Positions 38,715 through 51,474 of a stretch of 64,000 bases of DNA are shown here, one piece after another. The DNA is from Trematomus loennbergii (taxonomy: Eukaryota; Chordata; Actinopteri; Perciformes; Nototheniidae), in contig JAAOOA010000066.1 of NCBI GenBank assembly GCA_012861695.1, forward strand, positions 2,988,919 through 3,052,918. The letters are read 5' to 3'. Position 1 is the stretch's first letter; the number at the start of each line of letters is the position of its first letter. The notes below the pieces were generated by a model that saw only the letters and a list, made by a program, of their open reading frames with translations, was not told the origin of the DNA and ran no database searches. A program made the translations under genes and the position numbers.

Positions 38715-39832
38715 TCTTATTTCATTATTCCTTGGCAAAGCTATGGTCCCCTAATAAAAGTCAAGGCTTGTCTTTTCTTATAATTGATTAAAGTTGTATT
38801 TTGATGACTTGTTATTTGTAAAAAGAAATAGTTCCCAGGGCAGAAGTGTGACAGCCACACACACTGCAACACTACTCCGTCTCACCTCCTCCTCTGTGTT
38901 GAACTCTGTAGTAGCTCAGTATGCAAAGATCCCACAATAAACACAGAGCGCTAACTCGACACACCCCCAATGTACCAACAAAAATAAAGAGCACTCACTC
39001 TGAGCTGAGAACAATAACCAAACTGCTTACTGACTGAAACTCTATATGAAATCCATGTTAATCTGCAGTTGAAATGATGTTATAAGTGTTCATTTCTAAA
39101 TTATATAATTATTGTTTAATTTGGATGACTGATTGGTCTCTCTTCATTTGTTGTTCTGTTTATAAAACATAGTGGCCGTAATAAAACTGGCTTATGAGCA
39201 GAAATAATTGTGGTTCAGAATGACGAACACACTTTTTTAGCAGGTATAATGTTTGCCATGGTCATTATCTTGGTTTACAGAGTCAGCATGCTCTTCAAAA
39301 CACAAAAAATAATGTTCTGCACATTGAAAAAAGAAAGAAATCTCATCTTTTTTTGTCACCAAAAATGAAGAGGTGATTGTTTGTTTGAAATTAGTATCGA
39401 TTAGGCCTGAACACAAAGTACCGCCACCCGATAAGGATGTCATTTGTCTTGTGGGCAATTGATTATTTACAACATTTTATGAATAACCATACAATAGTTG
39501 TTGAAATATTTCCCTAAAGACCATAAATGTGATGGTGGCATGAGAGGAGGACTCAGGGGATCATGAATGATTGGAGCAAGTTTCATAAAAAGCCATCTAA
39601 TAGATGCAGGAGTGCCATCAATAGAGCTGTGCCACTGTGCGATGGCATTACACTGATTGGCCAATGAGTCACAATTACTGCAACAGGTGACGAGGGTCGT
39701 TTTCCCTGATTAGCCCAGAGGGGGACGGCATTATCATCCTGGGTTTTAATGACACATTTAAATGTCCTGCAGGAACTTTGTCCCAATGTTAAAGTATTCA
39801 GGGAACACTGACGAAACTAAACGCATTCTTAC
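38715..39832 (-). other. ralgapa1 intron segment, nothing recognised
   Basis: AT-rich sequence without identifiable exon or full-length repeat. Confidence 0.5.
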
Positions 39833-39991
39833 CTCAGGTTTTTTCAGTATGTGGATGGAGTACATGTGGTTCTTCATGGGGTAGATGATGATTAGCACGT
39901 CTCCGAACTCGGTGGGGATGATCCCTCGCCGGTAGTCTCTAGAATGTTCCGACCAAACGATGTGGACCTCGTCATTACCCAGGTGTCTTAG
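39833..39991 (-). CDS. ralgapa1: ralgapa1 exon with the catalytic 'asparagine thumb'
   Basis: CTGCAG acceptor; GAG|GTAAGA donor. 53 codons, phase 0 to 0: [20 protein letters not shown], then [33 protein letters not shown]. In the Rap1GAP family the Asn in HIGND supplies the catalytic side chain; here it is the Asn in HLGND (sixth codon). It is intact, so this copy should be an active GAP. Confidence 0.97.
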
Positions 39992-40292
39992 CTGCAGGGA
40001 GACAAGAGGAATTACACCTGAATCAAAACTGGAATAAACATCTGTTGCAGTATAAACAACACAAACTCAAACTCAGTCAACAACAACCACACACACTCAG
40101 GGTCCGGTACAATGAGCCTGATATTCATCATAAACCCAAGGGTTTTTATCTTGTGTGTGTACGGGCTGTAAAGGTGGCCCTGGGGGTGATGGAGTGAAGA
40201 TGGAGAGTGGACACGAAGACCTAGTGAAGCCCCGGAAAGATGGAGTATGGGCTGGAAGACAGATGGGATCAAATCTGGTGCTGTGCGATTCT

Positions 40293-40293
<1 letters not shown>

Positions 40294-40332
<39 letters not shown>
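40294..40332. repeat. (GT)n microsatellite
   Basis: GT array of about 39 bp. Confidence 0.93.
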
Positions 40333-40334
<2 letters not shown>

Positions 40335-40611
40335 CACAATTGCTCAGTGGGCTACAGTAAGGGCCACTGACAGCTCTGTCATTAACCTTGATGCCTGGCA
40401 ACAACACCACACTTCTCTCTACTTGTCTGAGTTGTCTCACACCTTCAGATGTCTGTTGCTGTTGGCCTCGGCCCGGAGACAGTTTTTATTTATTTTTTAT
40501 GAAAATTGCAATCAGTTGTGTGTTTTCTTTTTACCTGTGAAGATGTTTTTACTCTCAAAGGTTTTTTGTATCCTCTGGGATATAGTCATTGGACAGGCTG
40601 TGTCCATTTGT

Positions 40612-40812
40612 AAAATGGGTGTAATAACAGTGAAATGTGGGTGCAATAAGGGTGTAGTAGTGGAGAAACATGGGTGTAATATGGGTGTAGTAGCAGCGTA
40701 GCATGGGTATAATACGGGTGTAATACTATGTAACATTGGTGTAATAACAGAGTAATAGGGGTGTAGTAATGTGTGATGCTGGTGTAATAGCAGTGTATTA
40801 TGGATGTAATGT
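40612..40812 (+). repeat. Degenerate GGGTGTAATA minisatellite
   Basis: About twelve imperfect units around GGTGTAATA / GGTGTAGTA with 6-12 bp variable spacers over 200 bp. Confidence 0.8.
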
Positions 40813-41319
40813 AGAAAATAGCCATTATTTAACGTTTGAGTGATGCCCATTAGGGATGACGACGTATGGTTTGCATACATATTTCTTTCAACGGTGAACC
40901 ACACCATTTTATTACATATTTTTAATGTTGTTTTATTTCCATGCATGCAACTCAACTAATTGCCATATACAGCAAGTCTGAGGTTGATTTAAAGCAAAAA
41001 GAGATATTTTGCTTCCATTACATGCTCAACAAGTGGAAAAGAACGTGTTCATTTGTGTCTGTAGATTTCTCATCAGATAATGCTGCATTTGCACAAAATA
41101 ATTGTCTTAATTTAAGTAATCAAATGCGTAAGTATCAAGGTGACGTCTATTCGTTAAAATGATTCACATGGTGCATTAGTTAATCATCATGTTTGGAAGT
41201 GCCATAATGACACTACTTGAACTTTAAATACAGTAATTGCTTTAATTAACCTGACTTTACCTTGACTAATGATACAGATTAGGCAAAGTCGCAAATATGT
41301 AAGGGAAAACATGTGTATT

Positions 41320-41600
41320 TATTACGGAACAGGATTAGGGCCACATTTTGTTTTGAGATCTGACCAAAAGAGACTTTGAGTTCTGAGATTAAAGTTAGAA
41401 TTTGGGGGGAATAAACCTGAATTTAGAGATTAATGTCATTATTTATAGAATTAAGTCATAATTCTGAGAATTATGGGAATTCGTGAAAATACATTTCAGA
41501 ATTATGACTTTAATGTCAGAATCTTCTGACACATATCACATTTAAAGATATTCTCATTATGACCATGACGCTGTATTTTTGAATTTCAGAACAATAAAGT
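41320..41600. mobile_element. Partial copy of the GAGGATTAG-type MITE
   Basis: Left end ACGGAACAGGATTAGGGCCACA followed by GTTTTGAGATCTGACCAAAA, which matches the inner left part of the copy at 6790. AATTCTGAG-type repeats fill the rest. The right end is not clear. Confidence 0.6.
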
Positions 41601-41800
41601 GGCACAGTGTGAATAAGGAAAGGTGGAATCTGTCTGATGTGCGTCTCTGATCAATATCTCTACATTCTTAAATATTTCAACAATGAAGATCGGATTGCCG
41701 TCATCTTTGATTCCACAATCAGTTGCTGTAATGCAGCTTTAATCCTTTTTCAAGCAGATGTAGTATGAGAGGAAACAGAACACACAGCAAAGAGTGAGAG

Positions 41801-41802
<2 letters not shown>

Positions 41803-41868
<66 letters not shown>
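41803..41868. repeat. (GT)n microsatellite
   Basis: Uninterrupted GT array of about 66 bp. Confidence 0.96.
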
Positions 41869-41870
<2 letters not shown>

Positions 41871-42109
41871 TAGGAGGATGAATGCCTGCCAGTATGGACA
41901 TGTGTATGTCTGTCACTTTAACCTCTTTGTGGACACATTTGTCAAACTGTGAGTGTTTGTAAGCCTGTACCATGTGCGAGTGTAATGTGTGTGTGTGTCT
42001 GTGTCCAACATTAACGCACATTTATAGCCGCGTGGTTATTTGTGCAGGCCGATGTGAATAAAGCCCTTAGTGGATGTGTGTTTGTGTCAAGTTAAATACA
42101 GGTTTATAG

Positions 42110-42173
42110 TCTGTGTGCGTGTATGTGTGTTTGTGTGTTTGTGCTTGTGTGTGTGTGTGTGTGTGTGTGTGTT
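42110..42173. repeat. (GT)n microsatellite, interrupted
   Basis: GT array with TTTG and CTTG interruptions. Confidence 0.9.
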
Positions 42174-42179
42174 TGATGG

Positions 42180-43250
42180 GGCCATCAGCTGATCAGGGAG
42201 ACGGATGGTGTCGGACCAGGCGCTGATAATCCAATCAGGAGCCTGCAGCGACGTGATAGGCCGAGAAGCAGGAAGTATGATCTGATTAAAGGGACATTAT
42301 GGCCATGTGCAGGGCGCCTAATGCCTGAGGGTTGACAGGTGTACACACACAGAGACACACACAGAGACGCACACACATACACACACACTAACACACAAGT
42401 GTCCCCCTAACACACAATCAAAGTGCCTGCCTGGACGCTGATACGACCCGCACCGCGCACAAACACGGACATGATTGCTGCTCAGAGTTATGGAAACATC
42501 GGTGTGCTTTAGACCCGCCAACACAAACAGATAGGTGTGTGTGCAGCCACATATGTTCATTGGATGCAAATATAGGGATTGGAGGCAGAAAACAAAATGT
42601 AAGGGAAGAACATAAGCCAGGTTTCAATACAAGTGCATCGCACATTTTAACGGATTTAGAGACCATCTGCAAAATGTATCCTTTTTTCTTCCACTACCAT
42701 TATGCGGTTATAAAGGATTGGTTCGACGAGATTACTTACGTACTTCAATAGATCCTTTTTTATAAAACAATCGGGGGAGAATCGCCCCGGAATTGCTCTG
42801 CTTATTCAAAACCAGATGAATGCGAATATATGTCTGCAACTATGCCATTTTCAGTTCAGTGAAATCCAGATGCACATATGCCACATACGGACATATCACA
42901 TTTAATCAGCAAGATCAACAAACTGATGTGCCCTTGCTACCTATTATTTTTACCCTGGGCCTGCCCTCGAAAAACAAATGCCCACCCACTGATTCAGGCC
43001 TGCCTCCGGGTCCGTGTAGATGTTTGAGACTTACCTAGATAAATGTTCTATTAGTTCCATACAGTGTTAATTTCGTTTTCTGCCGGGGACGGAGCATTCA
43101 AAAGTATAGTGACACTCTACAAAGCTCGTTTGCCATTAGTGTGTATGCGTAAGCGCGGTAACGAGCAGTCAGTCCAAACAGCTGGCCAAAAGGCATCATA
43201 TTTAGTCGGAGAAATGCACAATTTTCGACTTCCTTAACTCGTAGCTCTGT
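42180..43250 (-). other. ralgapa1 intron segment, nothing recognised
   Basis: No exon seen. Short CACACA runs occur at 42340-42400. Confidence 0.4.
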
Positions 43251-43254
43251 TGCC

Positions 43255-43735
43255 CCAATTACGAGTAACGTAATTGTAGGAATATTCTGTTACAGTAAAA
43301 GTACTGCATTCTAAATGTTACTCAAGTAAAAGTAGACATTTTAGCATCAAAATATAGGCAAAGTACCAAAAGTAATTATTGTGCAGATTGGCTCACTTCA
43401 GAATATTATATATGATATATTTTATAATGATTGATCATGAAAGTGTTCTCAAAGCTGGTAAAGGTGCAGCTAGTTTGAATGGCTTTGTATACTGCAGGGT
43501 AGCTTGTGAATTTACTCCAGGTGGAACTACAGTCTGATTTAACACTTGATTATATTTCACATCATTCATCCAGATCTGTAAAGTAACTAAAGGTATTAAA
43601 TACATGTAGTGGAGTCAAAATACACCATTCACCTCTGAAGTGTAGTGGAGTAGAAGTACTAAGTAGCAAAACATTTAAATACTCCAGTAAAGTACAAGTA
43701 CCTCAATATTTTACTCAAGTACAGTACAATATAAT
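43255..43735 (-). repeat. Dispersed AGTA-rich repeat, second copy
   Basis: The reverse complement matches 19380-19600 over most of 43400-43640. The outer parts are rich in AAGTAAAAGTA and ACTCAAGTA motifs typical of an old fish DNA-element family. Confidence 0.75.
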
Positions 43736-44754
43736 AACATAATTATAATATATTTTATTTATTTTACATTTAAATAAAGCAATGTTAATTTGGTTTACAT
43801 TTGTTTAGTTTTTCCCTTTAAAAAAATAACAAAAAGTACCGATAAGAATACCGTTAAAGTACCGGATCGATAAGCAGTATCGAATTGGTTTGAAGAGAGA
43901 ACACATTATGACTAAAAGTTGACTAAAATGTAATGATTTTTCATCGACTAAAACTGGACTAAAACTATGAAGGATAAAAAGGACTAAAATGTGACTAAAA
44001 CTAATAACCATTTTCGTCTAAAGACTAAGACTAAATCTAAAATAGCTGCCCAAATGAACACTGGTTCCATATCTTAGAGGCTATTGCGCATTTTTGGCAA
44101 TACATTCATAAACATAAATATAATTCATTTGGATTGTATCCTGTGTGGAAGACATCTCATTTGATGGCTGGAACATCAAAATCTTCTGGAGCAAAAAGAT
44201 TTCACAAGGAAGTGGCTGAAATTAGAGACACCCACCTTCCATTGAGGAATGGAATTAAATATATATATTTTATATATCATATGGAAAGAAAGCAATTTGA
44301 CCAGAAAGTCTTCTTTTAATTGTTAAAGCCGTTTCTAGTGCACGAATTCGCGGTACATTTTTGTTGATGCGTATATCAGTTTTTTTCCACAAACTTTAAG
44401 TTTTCACTCAGGTTTTTAAAAGTGCAATTTGATAATCCATATAAAAAAAAAGTTGGATAAAAGACACCCAGAGAGACAAGAGGCATGGAGGATTATTTGT
44501 ACTAATAACCGTGTCTTTGCCACTACAGAGGCTCACTCGACTGCATTTAGAAAGAGGGAAGCGCAGCATATGATTGGATCGTCAAATGTAGAGTGCTTGA
44601 CACAAAGAAGAGACATATTCATTCAACTGTCAAGCAAATCAGAACATTTTGAAACATCAGTGTGTATAAATTAGTAAGTGGCCTTTCCCTTAACTGCACC
44701 GAGGATATTAAACCGTGGAAACTTCTATACTTTTCCTGAAAGGTTCTGCGTTAC

Positions 44755-44910
44755 CTTCTTGGTGAGGTTGTGGTCCTGGTCGTGGGGCATGCGCGTGGAG
44801 ACGTGGTAGATGACCTCTGTAGTGGAGGTGGCGTAGTAAGGCGTGGTCTGGCCCGTGCTGCGGTTCCTCTGGAGGCCTCCCATGAAGCCACAGTGGGTGG
44901 TGAGGTCCAC
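44755..44910 (-). CDS. ralgapa1: ralgapa1 exon, RalGAP domain core
   Basis: CTTCAG acceptor; AAG|GTAACG donor. 52 codons in phase 0: [52 protein letters not shown]. HxGFxGGL and TPYYAT...EVIFHVSTRMP are family signatures. Confidence 0.97.
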
Positions 44911-44934
44911 CTGAAGGGGAAACACACACCATCA

Positions 44935-45318
<384 letters not shown>

Positions 45319-45464
45319 TCATATATATATATAGAGTAAAGGCATGACACGATATATATTATAACTGTTACGAACCCTCTGAAAACTATTCGTCAGACTT
45401 TTTAAATGCATTTAAATGAATATTTATAGAATGTTAAGGAAAAAACGTCAGAGAGGGAATAAAA

Positions 45465-45786
45465 TAAGGCTGCACAATTTAAGAAAATGTATTATTTGCG
45501 ATTATTTTTGATATTGTGATTACTAAAAATAATTTTTGCATCATTATTAACAATATCATTTAAACATATATTAAAATATCATGCTGTGATTTTTAAAGGG
45601 GATCTGTAGCAAAGTTGTTTGAGTCTGTCGAATAGAATCTTTAGGCCGGGATATCTCAGCAGTTCCAAAATACTTCATTAACAAAAAGGCATTTTAACAA
45701 ATATTTAGCCTTTACCAAATATTGTGTTTCCTGCAATAGACCATATTCCCATTTGATTGACAGTTACATATAATTGTGCAGCCCTA
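45465..45786. mobile_element. hAT-like MITE
   Basis: TAAGGCTGCACAATT and AATTGTGCAGCCCTA ends are inverted copies with one mismatch; 322 bp, AT-rich. The flanks (GAATAAAA / AAATTAAA) are at best a weak target duplication. It lies 85 bp left of the next exon. Confidence 0.75.
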
Positions 45787-45870
45787 AAATTAAATAATAA
45801 ATAGTGGAAAAGTAGAAAAGATTAAAAGAGATTTTTTTAAAAGGAGGTAGTAATGATCATATTTTCTTAC

Positions 45871-45942
45871 CATTGCCGTGAGTCCAGGTTCTTCAGCTCT
45901 CTCAGTAACTTCTCATTCTTCCTCAACAAATGGAAGTTACTC
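45871..45942 (-). CDS. ralgapa1: ralgapa1 short exon SNFHLLRKNEKLLRELKN
   Basis: GTTACAG acceptor; CAATG|GTAAGA donor. 72 bp with split codons at both ends: SNFHLLRKNEKLLRELKNLD, SRQ. It is a helical linker just before the GAP domain. Both split codons complete sensibly (AG+G = Arg, TG+C = Cys). Confidence 0.95.
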
Positions 45943-45999
45943 CTGTAACACAGAAACAGGTTAGGAACCACTCTCCAAAGAATTGGTTAAACCTGCTTC

Positions 46000-48460
46000 T
46001 CCACCATCTTCTGGCCTTCAACTTAATTGGCTGTTTGCTTGTTTTTGTCACTGCTTCCTAGTAAAATAAGGAATTCTAGTGAAAAAGACCCGAAGAGTTC
46101 AAGGTTTAAAAAAAAGAGGACGAGAAAAACAGATTAATCAGAGGTATTCATATCCGAATAAAAGCGGTGACGTTTTAAGCTTTCGAAACAACAAACCCAG
46201 GCTAACCTTAAACCAGCTGACCTATCAGCTCTATTTAAAAGTACTAATCTTAAATGTGGAGAGGGTATTGGCCTCCTTAAAACAAAGGCGGAGCTGGCTC
46301 CACAGACAAAATGTTTGAAAGCTTCAAACATAATTGCTTTTATCAGGCTATCAATAACTGCTTTAGGCTTAAGACCTTCCTTCTTACTAAAGCTTATAGT
46401 TAGGGCTGGCCCAGGCTTACCTTGAACCAGCCCCTAGTTATGCTGCCATAAGCTCAGATTGTCAGGGGACTTTAGATAAGAGAGGACTTTATTTATCCCG
46501 AAGGAAATGGTTGTGCCAAGAGTTACAAAGATACAATAAACACAGCAGCATAATAAAACTGCACACTAACAGTGCCGTAAAAAGAGCAGATCAAAACAGA
46601 CAATGTTACGGAGCAACTGTAGCAGGCAGCCGCCCGTGGCAGCGCCATTTCACCTCCCTTCTTCTTCTTTCTCTCTTTGCAATTATGTCTCATATTTATG
46701 TCCCATGTATGTCTTTGTTTTAACATGTAAACATCCTATTGGGTTTTAGAATGAAGATTTGAAAGTGTATTGTCATTGTCACCCTCCAAAAAAGAATCTC
46801 TTAGAGAGACTTTTGCTGGCATATTGCACGAAAGATTTTTAGGAAAAAACGAATAAACTAGGAATACTAAAACACATGTATGCCTTACAAACGAAAAAAG
46901 CTGTGATCCATGTTGCTGCAATACATGTGTGGGAAGTCCTTTATACATGTTTATCTCCCTAAGAACAACCCCAAAGCCTGATGAATGCAAACGAGAGAAA
47001 AGATTCACATTCAACAAAGTATTTTGAGCCAATTAGACAACGTTTTCCACGCTCACACCGAACAGCATTTCATCTTCTCAATGACTCTGGGCTGGAACAC
47101 ACAATGCCGAGGTATCACTTTAAATATATCTGGCCAGCTAATGGACACTCATCTCTCTTCATACTTTATCCAGGGAATTACACCTCCTGCATTCAGCCTG
47201 CACAATGGCCTCCTTTGTGTGTGTGTGTGTGTGTGTGTGTGGACGAGAGTGTGATAATGAGTTTAGTACTCTATTGATCGAACTCAACCCATTTGGAGTT
47301 AGAATAAAGGGCAGTAGTTGAAAAAGATGGTTGAAAAAGAGGCAAATCAGAAGAAAGCACATGTGCATGAGGCGAAAAAGAAAACAAGTGCATTAATACG
47401 GAAGAGAATGGCAGGATATATGGATAAAAAAAAAGGAAGAGAGTGTCTAATCATCTATTATTGTCCCCTTACGTCTCTCCAGGTATTCAAATTGGACATC
47501 AGACACGAAGATACTGACAGTAGTGTGTGTGTGTGTGCATGTGTGTGTGTCCCCTTTTATGCTTTTCCCAATAATCCAGGGTGTAAATGGAGTCTTTGAG
47601 AGCAGAGAATGAGGCCATTACCAAGTATCAGTTTAATAAAGAGCAAATTGCCGTCTCTCTCTCTTTCTCTCCCGCTCTTTCACTCTTTTTCTCCCTGTGT
47701 GAGAGTGAAAAGAATGACGTGTCATTATCAGTCCACTCCAAGCCTCACCGCCCAGGTCTCCGTTTTTATATCAGCGGTGCGGAGGTTGGTGGCTTCGGCC
47801 TCTCCACCGATGCCTGGACTATTCCAATGAAAGGCTTTTGTTTCGGTTAAAGAATAGGGTCCTGTCCTTTTCTGTGTGAAGAGGTAGTGGGGTGTCGTGC
47901 GTGAAATAATGTTGTGTTTGAATGATGTGCCGTATTCTTTATTTCCACGGTCCAGTCGCCAGTGTACAAACAGAAGTGCTTGTCGGATATAGATACAGAA
48001 GAATTACATTTTTCAGTTGTGTCTGACATGTCAAGATGACCTGTAGTAAAACAACAGCTATTTTCAATTGGGATTTTTGCTTTTGAAGAGGTCATGTTTA
48101 TTAAGTAACCCTCGATTTGTGAGACTTTCAGAAGATTGACGTTACAATAGTTTATACTTTAGGTAGTTGGGCAGTAGGACCCACAACATGTTTTTACATT
48201 TTTGGCAAATTCTTTGTTATTATTTAGACTTTCCTTTTTGAGAAGGCTTATAGGGCTGACTTTCCATTTTGATGAAGCTCATATTATTTATTATATATAT
48301 ATATTCGGATATGAATACCTCTGTTTCACTACTCTTTATCTCTATGCATTCTGTACCCTGTTACTAACTCAGCAGCTGAAATGTTCTTGTCTCCAAAACA
48401 GTGAATGTCAAAAATACTAATACACTTTTTAAATAAGGTCAGCTAAGTTTTTATTAGACA
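46000..48460 (-). other. ralgapa1 intron segment, repeat fragments only
   Basis: A short LINE- or SINE-like piece near 46465-46520 (GGACTTTATTTATCCCGAAG) and a GT array at 47216-47241. No exon recognised. Confidence 0.5.
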
Positions 48461-48532
48461 GGGTTACACTCTGAAATATACACAGACCTTTTCGAAATGA
48501 AAAAAAGCGCTTCCAAAACATTTAGTTACATG

Positions 48533-48575
48533 TGTGTGTGTGTGTACGTGTGTGTACGTGTGTGTACGTGTGTGT

Positions 48576-48648
<73 letters not shown>

Positions 48649-48658
48649 CGTGTGTGTG
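48533..48658. repeat. TGTGTGTACG units then (GT)n, beside a splice donor
   Basis: About four 10-bp TGTGTGTACG units followed by a long GT array with GTGC steps. On the gene strand the AC-rich array begins about 9 nt inside the intron after the donor of the exon at 48668. Confidence 0.95.
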
Positions 48659-48667
48659 CGTCCTCAC

Positions 48668-48792
48668 CTCTTCTCCCAGGAGTTGAGGCCCAGGATGTTG
48701 ATGAGCAGTCTGCAGTAGTAGAAGGCGGACTGAGGCGTCTCAGTGTCCGGCTCCGGCTGCTGCACCGCCCTCATGTTCAGATCCTCTCCTCT
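48668..48792 (-). CDS. ralgapa1: ralgapa1 exon [15 protein letters not shown]
   Basis: TGTCAG acceptor; AGAAGAG|GTGAGG donor. 41 codons plus two bases: [41 protein letters not shown]. [15 protein letters not shown] is characteristic of RalGAP alpha. The acceptor could be two or more bases off because AG recurs (CAGAGAGGAGAG), but this choice keeps phase. Confidence 0.93.
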
Positions 48793-49022
48793 CTGACACA
48801 TTCAACAGTTCAAGCAAAAACAAATGTTAGGAAAATATAAAATAAATTACAATTAAATAGAAATGTATTTTATATGCGAGAGCTATGAGTGAGAGACTCT
48901 TTTTAGTGATGTCATCTGTTTTAAAGCAGGACTGGAAACAGCACATTCTGATATTTTTGCTTTGGATTGAAAGATTGAAAAAGAAAAGAAATATTGAAAT
49001 CGATGCATTGGACACAACGTAC

Positions 49023-49138
49023 ATGGAGGACAAACTCTCTTTCGGCAGCGCTCTGCTTCAGGATGGCGTTGATCACGTCGTTCTCTTGCTTTTCTGACAC
49101 ACACGCTGGAGGAGGGGCCGGGATGTTGAGCGGCATGC
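49023..49138 (-). CDS. ralgapa1: ralgapa1 exon [20 protein letters not shown]
   Basis: CCTTAG acceptor; CTCCAT|GTACGT donor. Two split bases plus 38 codons: [44 protein letters not shown] and [15 protein letters not shown] are conserved family strings. It joins to 49994 (G+GC = Gly). Confidence 0.94.
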
Positions 49139-49923
49139 CTAAGGACCAATCAGGGGACAAAGCTTTCATTCTCTTTGAAGATCCAGGACAACAGATGAAA
49201 TTGACAGTAACACGTTCCTATATTTATACACGACTAGTTGAGGGATGTCAATCTGGAGATTTCTCATTGAAACTCTGCCTCAATAGGTTGCTGAGCAACG
49301 GAAACGTCAGTGATGCATGTTAAGTGATTTCTGAGCGAATTACTATTCATTTAGATATACATAATTGAAGTAGATCTTAAGTCACTGCTAGGTCTGATCA
49401 GTCAGACAGTAAAAGCTGTGAAATTCATCCAAATGTTCAGGTGGCGCCTCTGATTTGGCATGAAGACAGATATGTTTATGGACAGTCTAGAGCTACATTC
49501 ACAAGACATGAGGTCAAATGGCTCTGGGCTTATGTTGCCGTTGTTTTACTTTGGAGAGAGCGGCTCCTGAAATACTTAAAATTACAATTATTCCAACTTT
49601 GTCCTTGAATACCGCTGACCTTTTAATGTGCAACAAGTCAGATGACAGATGTGCATTGCAAGCTAACAGGGGAGTTCACCATACATCATATTTAACTAGC
49701 AGTTACATTTGCAGTCTTAGGGAGAGTTCGGCAGAACTGACATACAGCCTGGTCACTTCCGTGTTCTGTTTGAATCAACGTGTCATTCTCCAGCTAGCTA
49801 GTTTTTCAGTCAATGTAGCTACAAAGGTTCATGATAATGCATGTTTGCCCAGTATTTGTTTTATTGTAAAACCTAGACTTCAGATTGAGTAACTAATGCA
49901 GAACATTTCTAATAGGAAGTCCA

Positions 49924-49926
<3 letters not shown>

Positions 49927-49991
<65 letters not shown>
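49927..49991. repeat. (GT)n microsatellite touching a splice donor
   Basis: Uninterrupted GT array of 65 bp. The next base pair starts the donor of exon 49994, so on the gene strand the intron begins GTACACACAC and stays AC for over 60 nt. Confidence 0.96.
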
Positions 49992-49993
<2 letters not shown>

Positions 49994-50630
49994 CTGCTCT
50001 CTGTAGACACTCGGGGCTCGAGTACCCCAGGTACTGCAGCATTTCATCCAGCGAGTCGTCCCCCTCCCTCAGCGAGTCCCACGCTGGCACCGCCTCCCGA
50101 CACACCCGTTTAGCCAATGGCGGCGCGGGAAACTGCTCCAGGCCCGACTCGCCCTGATCCCGCTCGCCATCCATCCTATGCTCTATCCCCTCCTCCTCCT
50201 CTTCTTCTTCATCATCTTCTCCTCCATCTCCCATCCCCTCCTCTGTGTCTCTCCTCTCCTCCTCTCCTTCCCCCTCCCCCTCCCCCTGTAACTCCTGCCT
50301 TTCACCCTCCGTCCCTCTCCGTCCCTCCTCTGCTGCCTCGATATCCTCCTGCCCCCCCTCCTCTTCGCTGTCTTCTTTCTTCAGTCCCATCTTTTTCGCC
50401 GGACCTCCCGGTGGAGTGCGTAAATGAAGATTGCCGCCGTGAGGGGATTGTGTGTGTGGCATGAATGTGTGTGTGGGGCTGTTCGGGGAGCAGGGCGGGG
50501 GTCCGTAGAGAACGGCAGAGTCCCAGGAGTGTTTCCCCGCCACGTCTCGGACGATGACGCGGACGCAGGCGGGGGCGGAGGACAAACCGGCCGTCATCCC
50601 GCCTCCTGGAACACCGGACTCTGAGCGGAT
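49994..50630 (-). CDS. ralgapa1: ralgapa1 long exon with acidic insert
   Basis: GTTCCAG acceptor; GCAG|GTACAC donor. 212 codons plus one base. Residues 1-46 (IRSESGVPGGGMTAGL..., VRVIVRDVAGKHSWDSAVLY, GPPP) and 170-212 (PLAKRVCREAVPAWDSLREG ... LDEMLQYLGYSSPECLQRA) are conserved family sequence. Residues about 86-165 are a Glu/Gly/Asp-rich low-complexity insert, including a seven-Glu run, which I do not recall from the mammalian protein. The insert is in frame and probably a disordered loop. Confidence 0.94.
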
Positions 50631-51354
50631 CTGGAACAAAGAGGAGGACAGCGTTTAGACTAAAGACCACCAAAATGATATATATGTATACTTTCTTCAA
50701 ACAACCACACAACTCAACTAAAACGTCTTCCTCACCTTCTTTACACTTGATAGAACTTTGATCAGAAAAACTAAAATGATTTTAACTTGATCAATCAACT
50801 CAGGGTAGAGAGGGTTCATTTAATATAAAATAATAAAAACAATTAAACAAATGTACATTACACAAGGCTTAATATGAAAAAATTAAAAAAAACACTAAAA
50901 CATAGGCGTCTATATCGCTATCAGCTAAATTGCTACGGCAAACATTGGTTTCGATATTGGCCAAAATATGACTCCAAACAGAAATGTGACATGTGTGCAT
51001 CTCTAATAAAGAAACTAAGTTCTAAAAGGACCGGAAGCCAAAGCTACTCATCCAGCACCGGTGATTTGTTTCAGCGTCTTGTGTTTGTCGGTCGTTTTGC
51101 GGTTACATTCTGTACCAGTTCTTGGCGGGCAGTTGCGGCGTCATTAAGGCAATTAACAAAAGAAAATATGCAATGTAGGCATGTTAACTTACTAAGTAAC
51201 ATTTCCATTCTTACAGTGGCTAAATACAAATGAAGACGCTTTAACTACCATGATGTTCAGATAATGTTAGTGGCTGTATTTTAGTGCAACCTTGGTTTTG
51301 TTTTATAAGTTAAGTGTCAGATTTCTCCAGCCCCTTTCTTTTGATTGAGGTTAC

Positions 51355-51474
51355 CTGATACACGGAGAGCAGCGTGGAGCCGTTCAGAACCAGGAACTGC
51401 AGGTTAGGGGAATGGAAAAGCTCCGGTCCGAGATCTGCACTCTCACAGAACGGGTTATCTTGGTTTTCACACAC
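51355..51474 (-). CDS. ralgapa1: ralgapa1 exon [20 protein letters not shown]
   Basis: GTTCTAG acceptor; CAG|GTAACC donor. 40 codons in phase 0: [40 protein letters not shown]. Joins without shift to 51961 and 50630. Confidence 0.95.
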
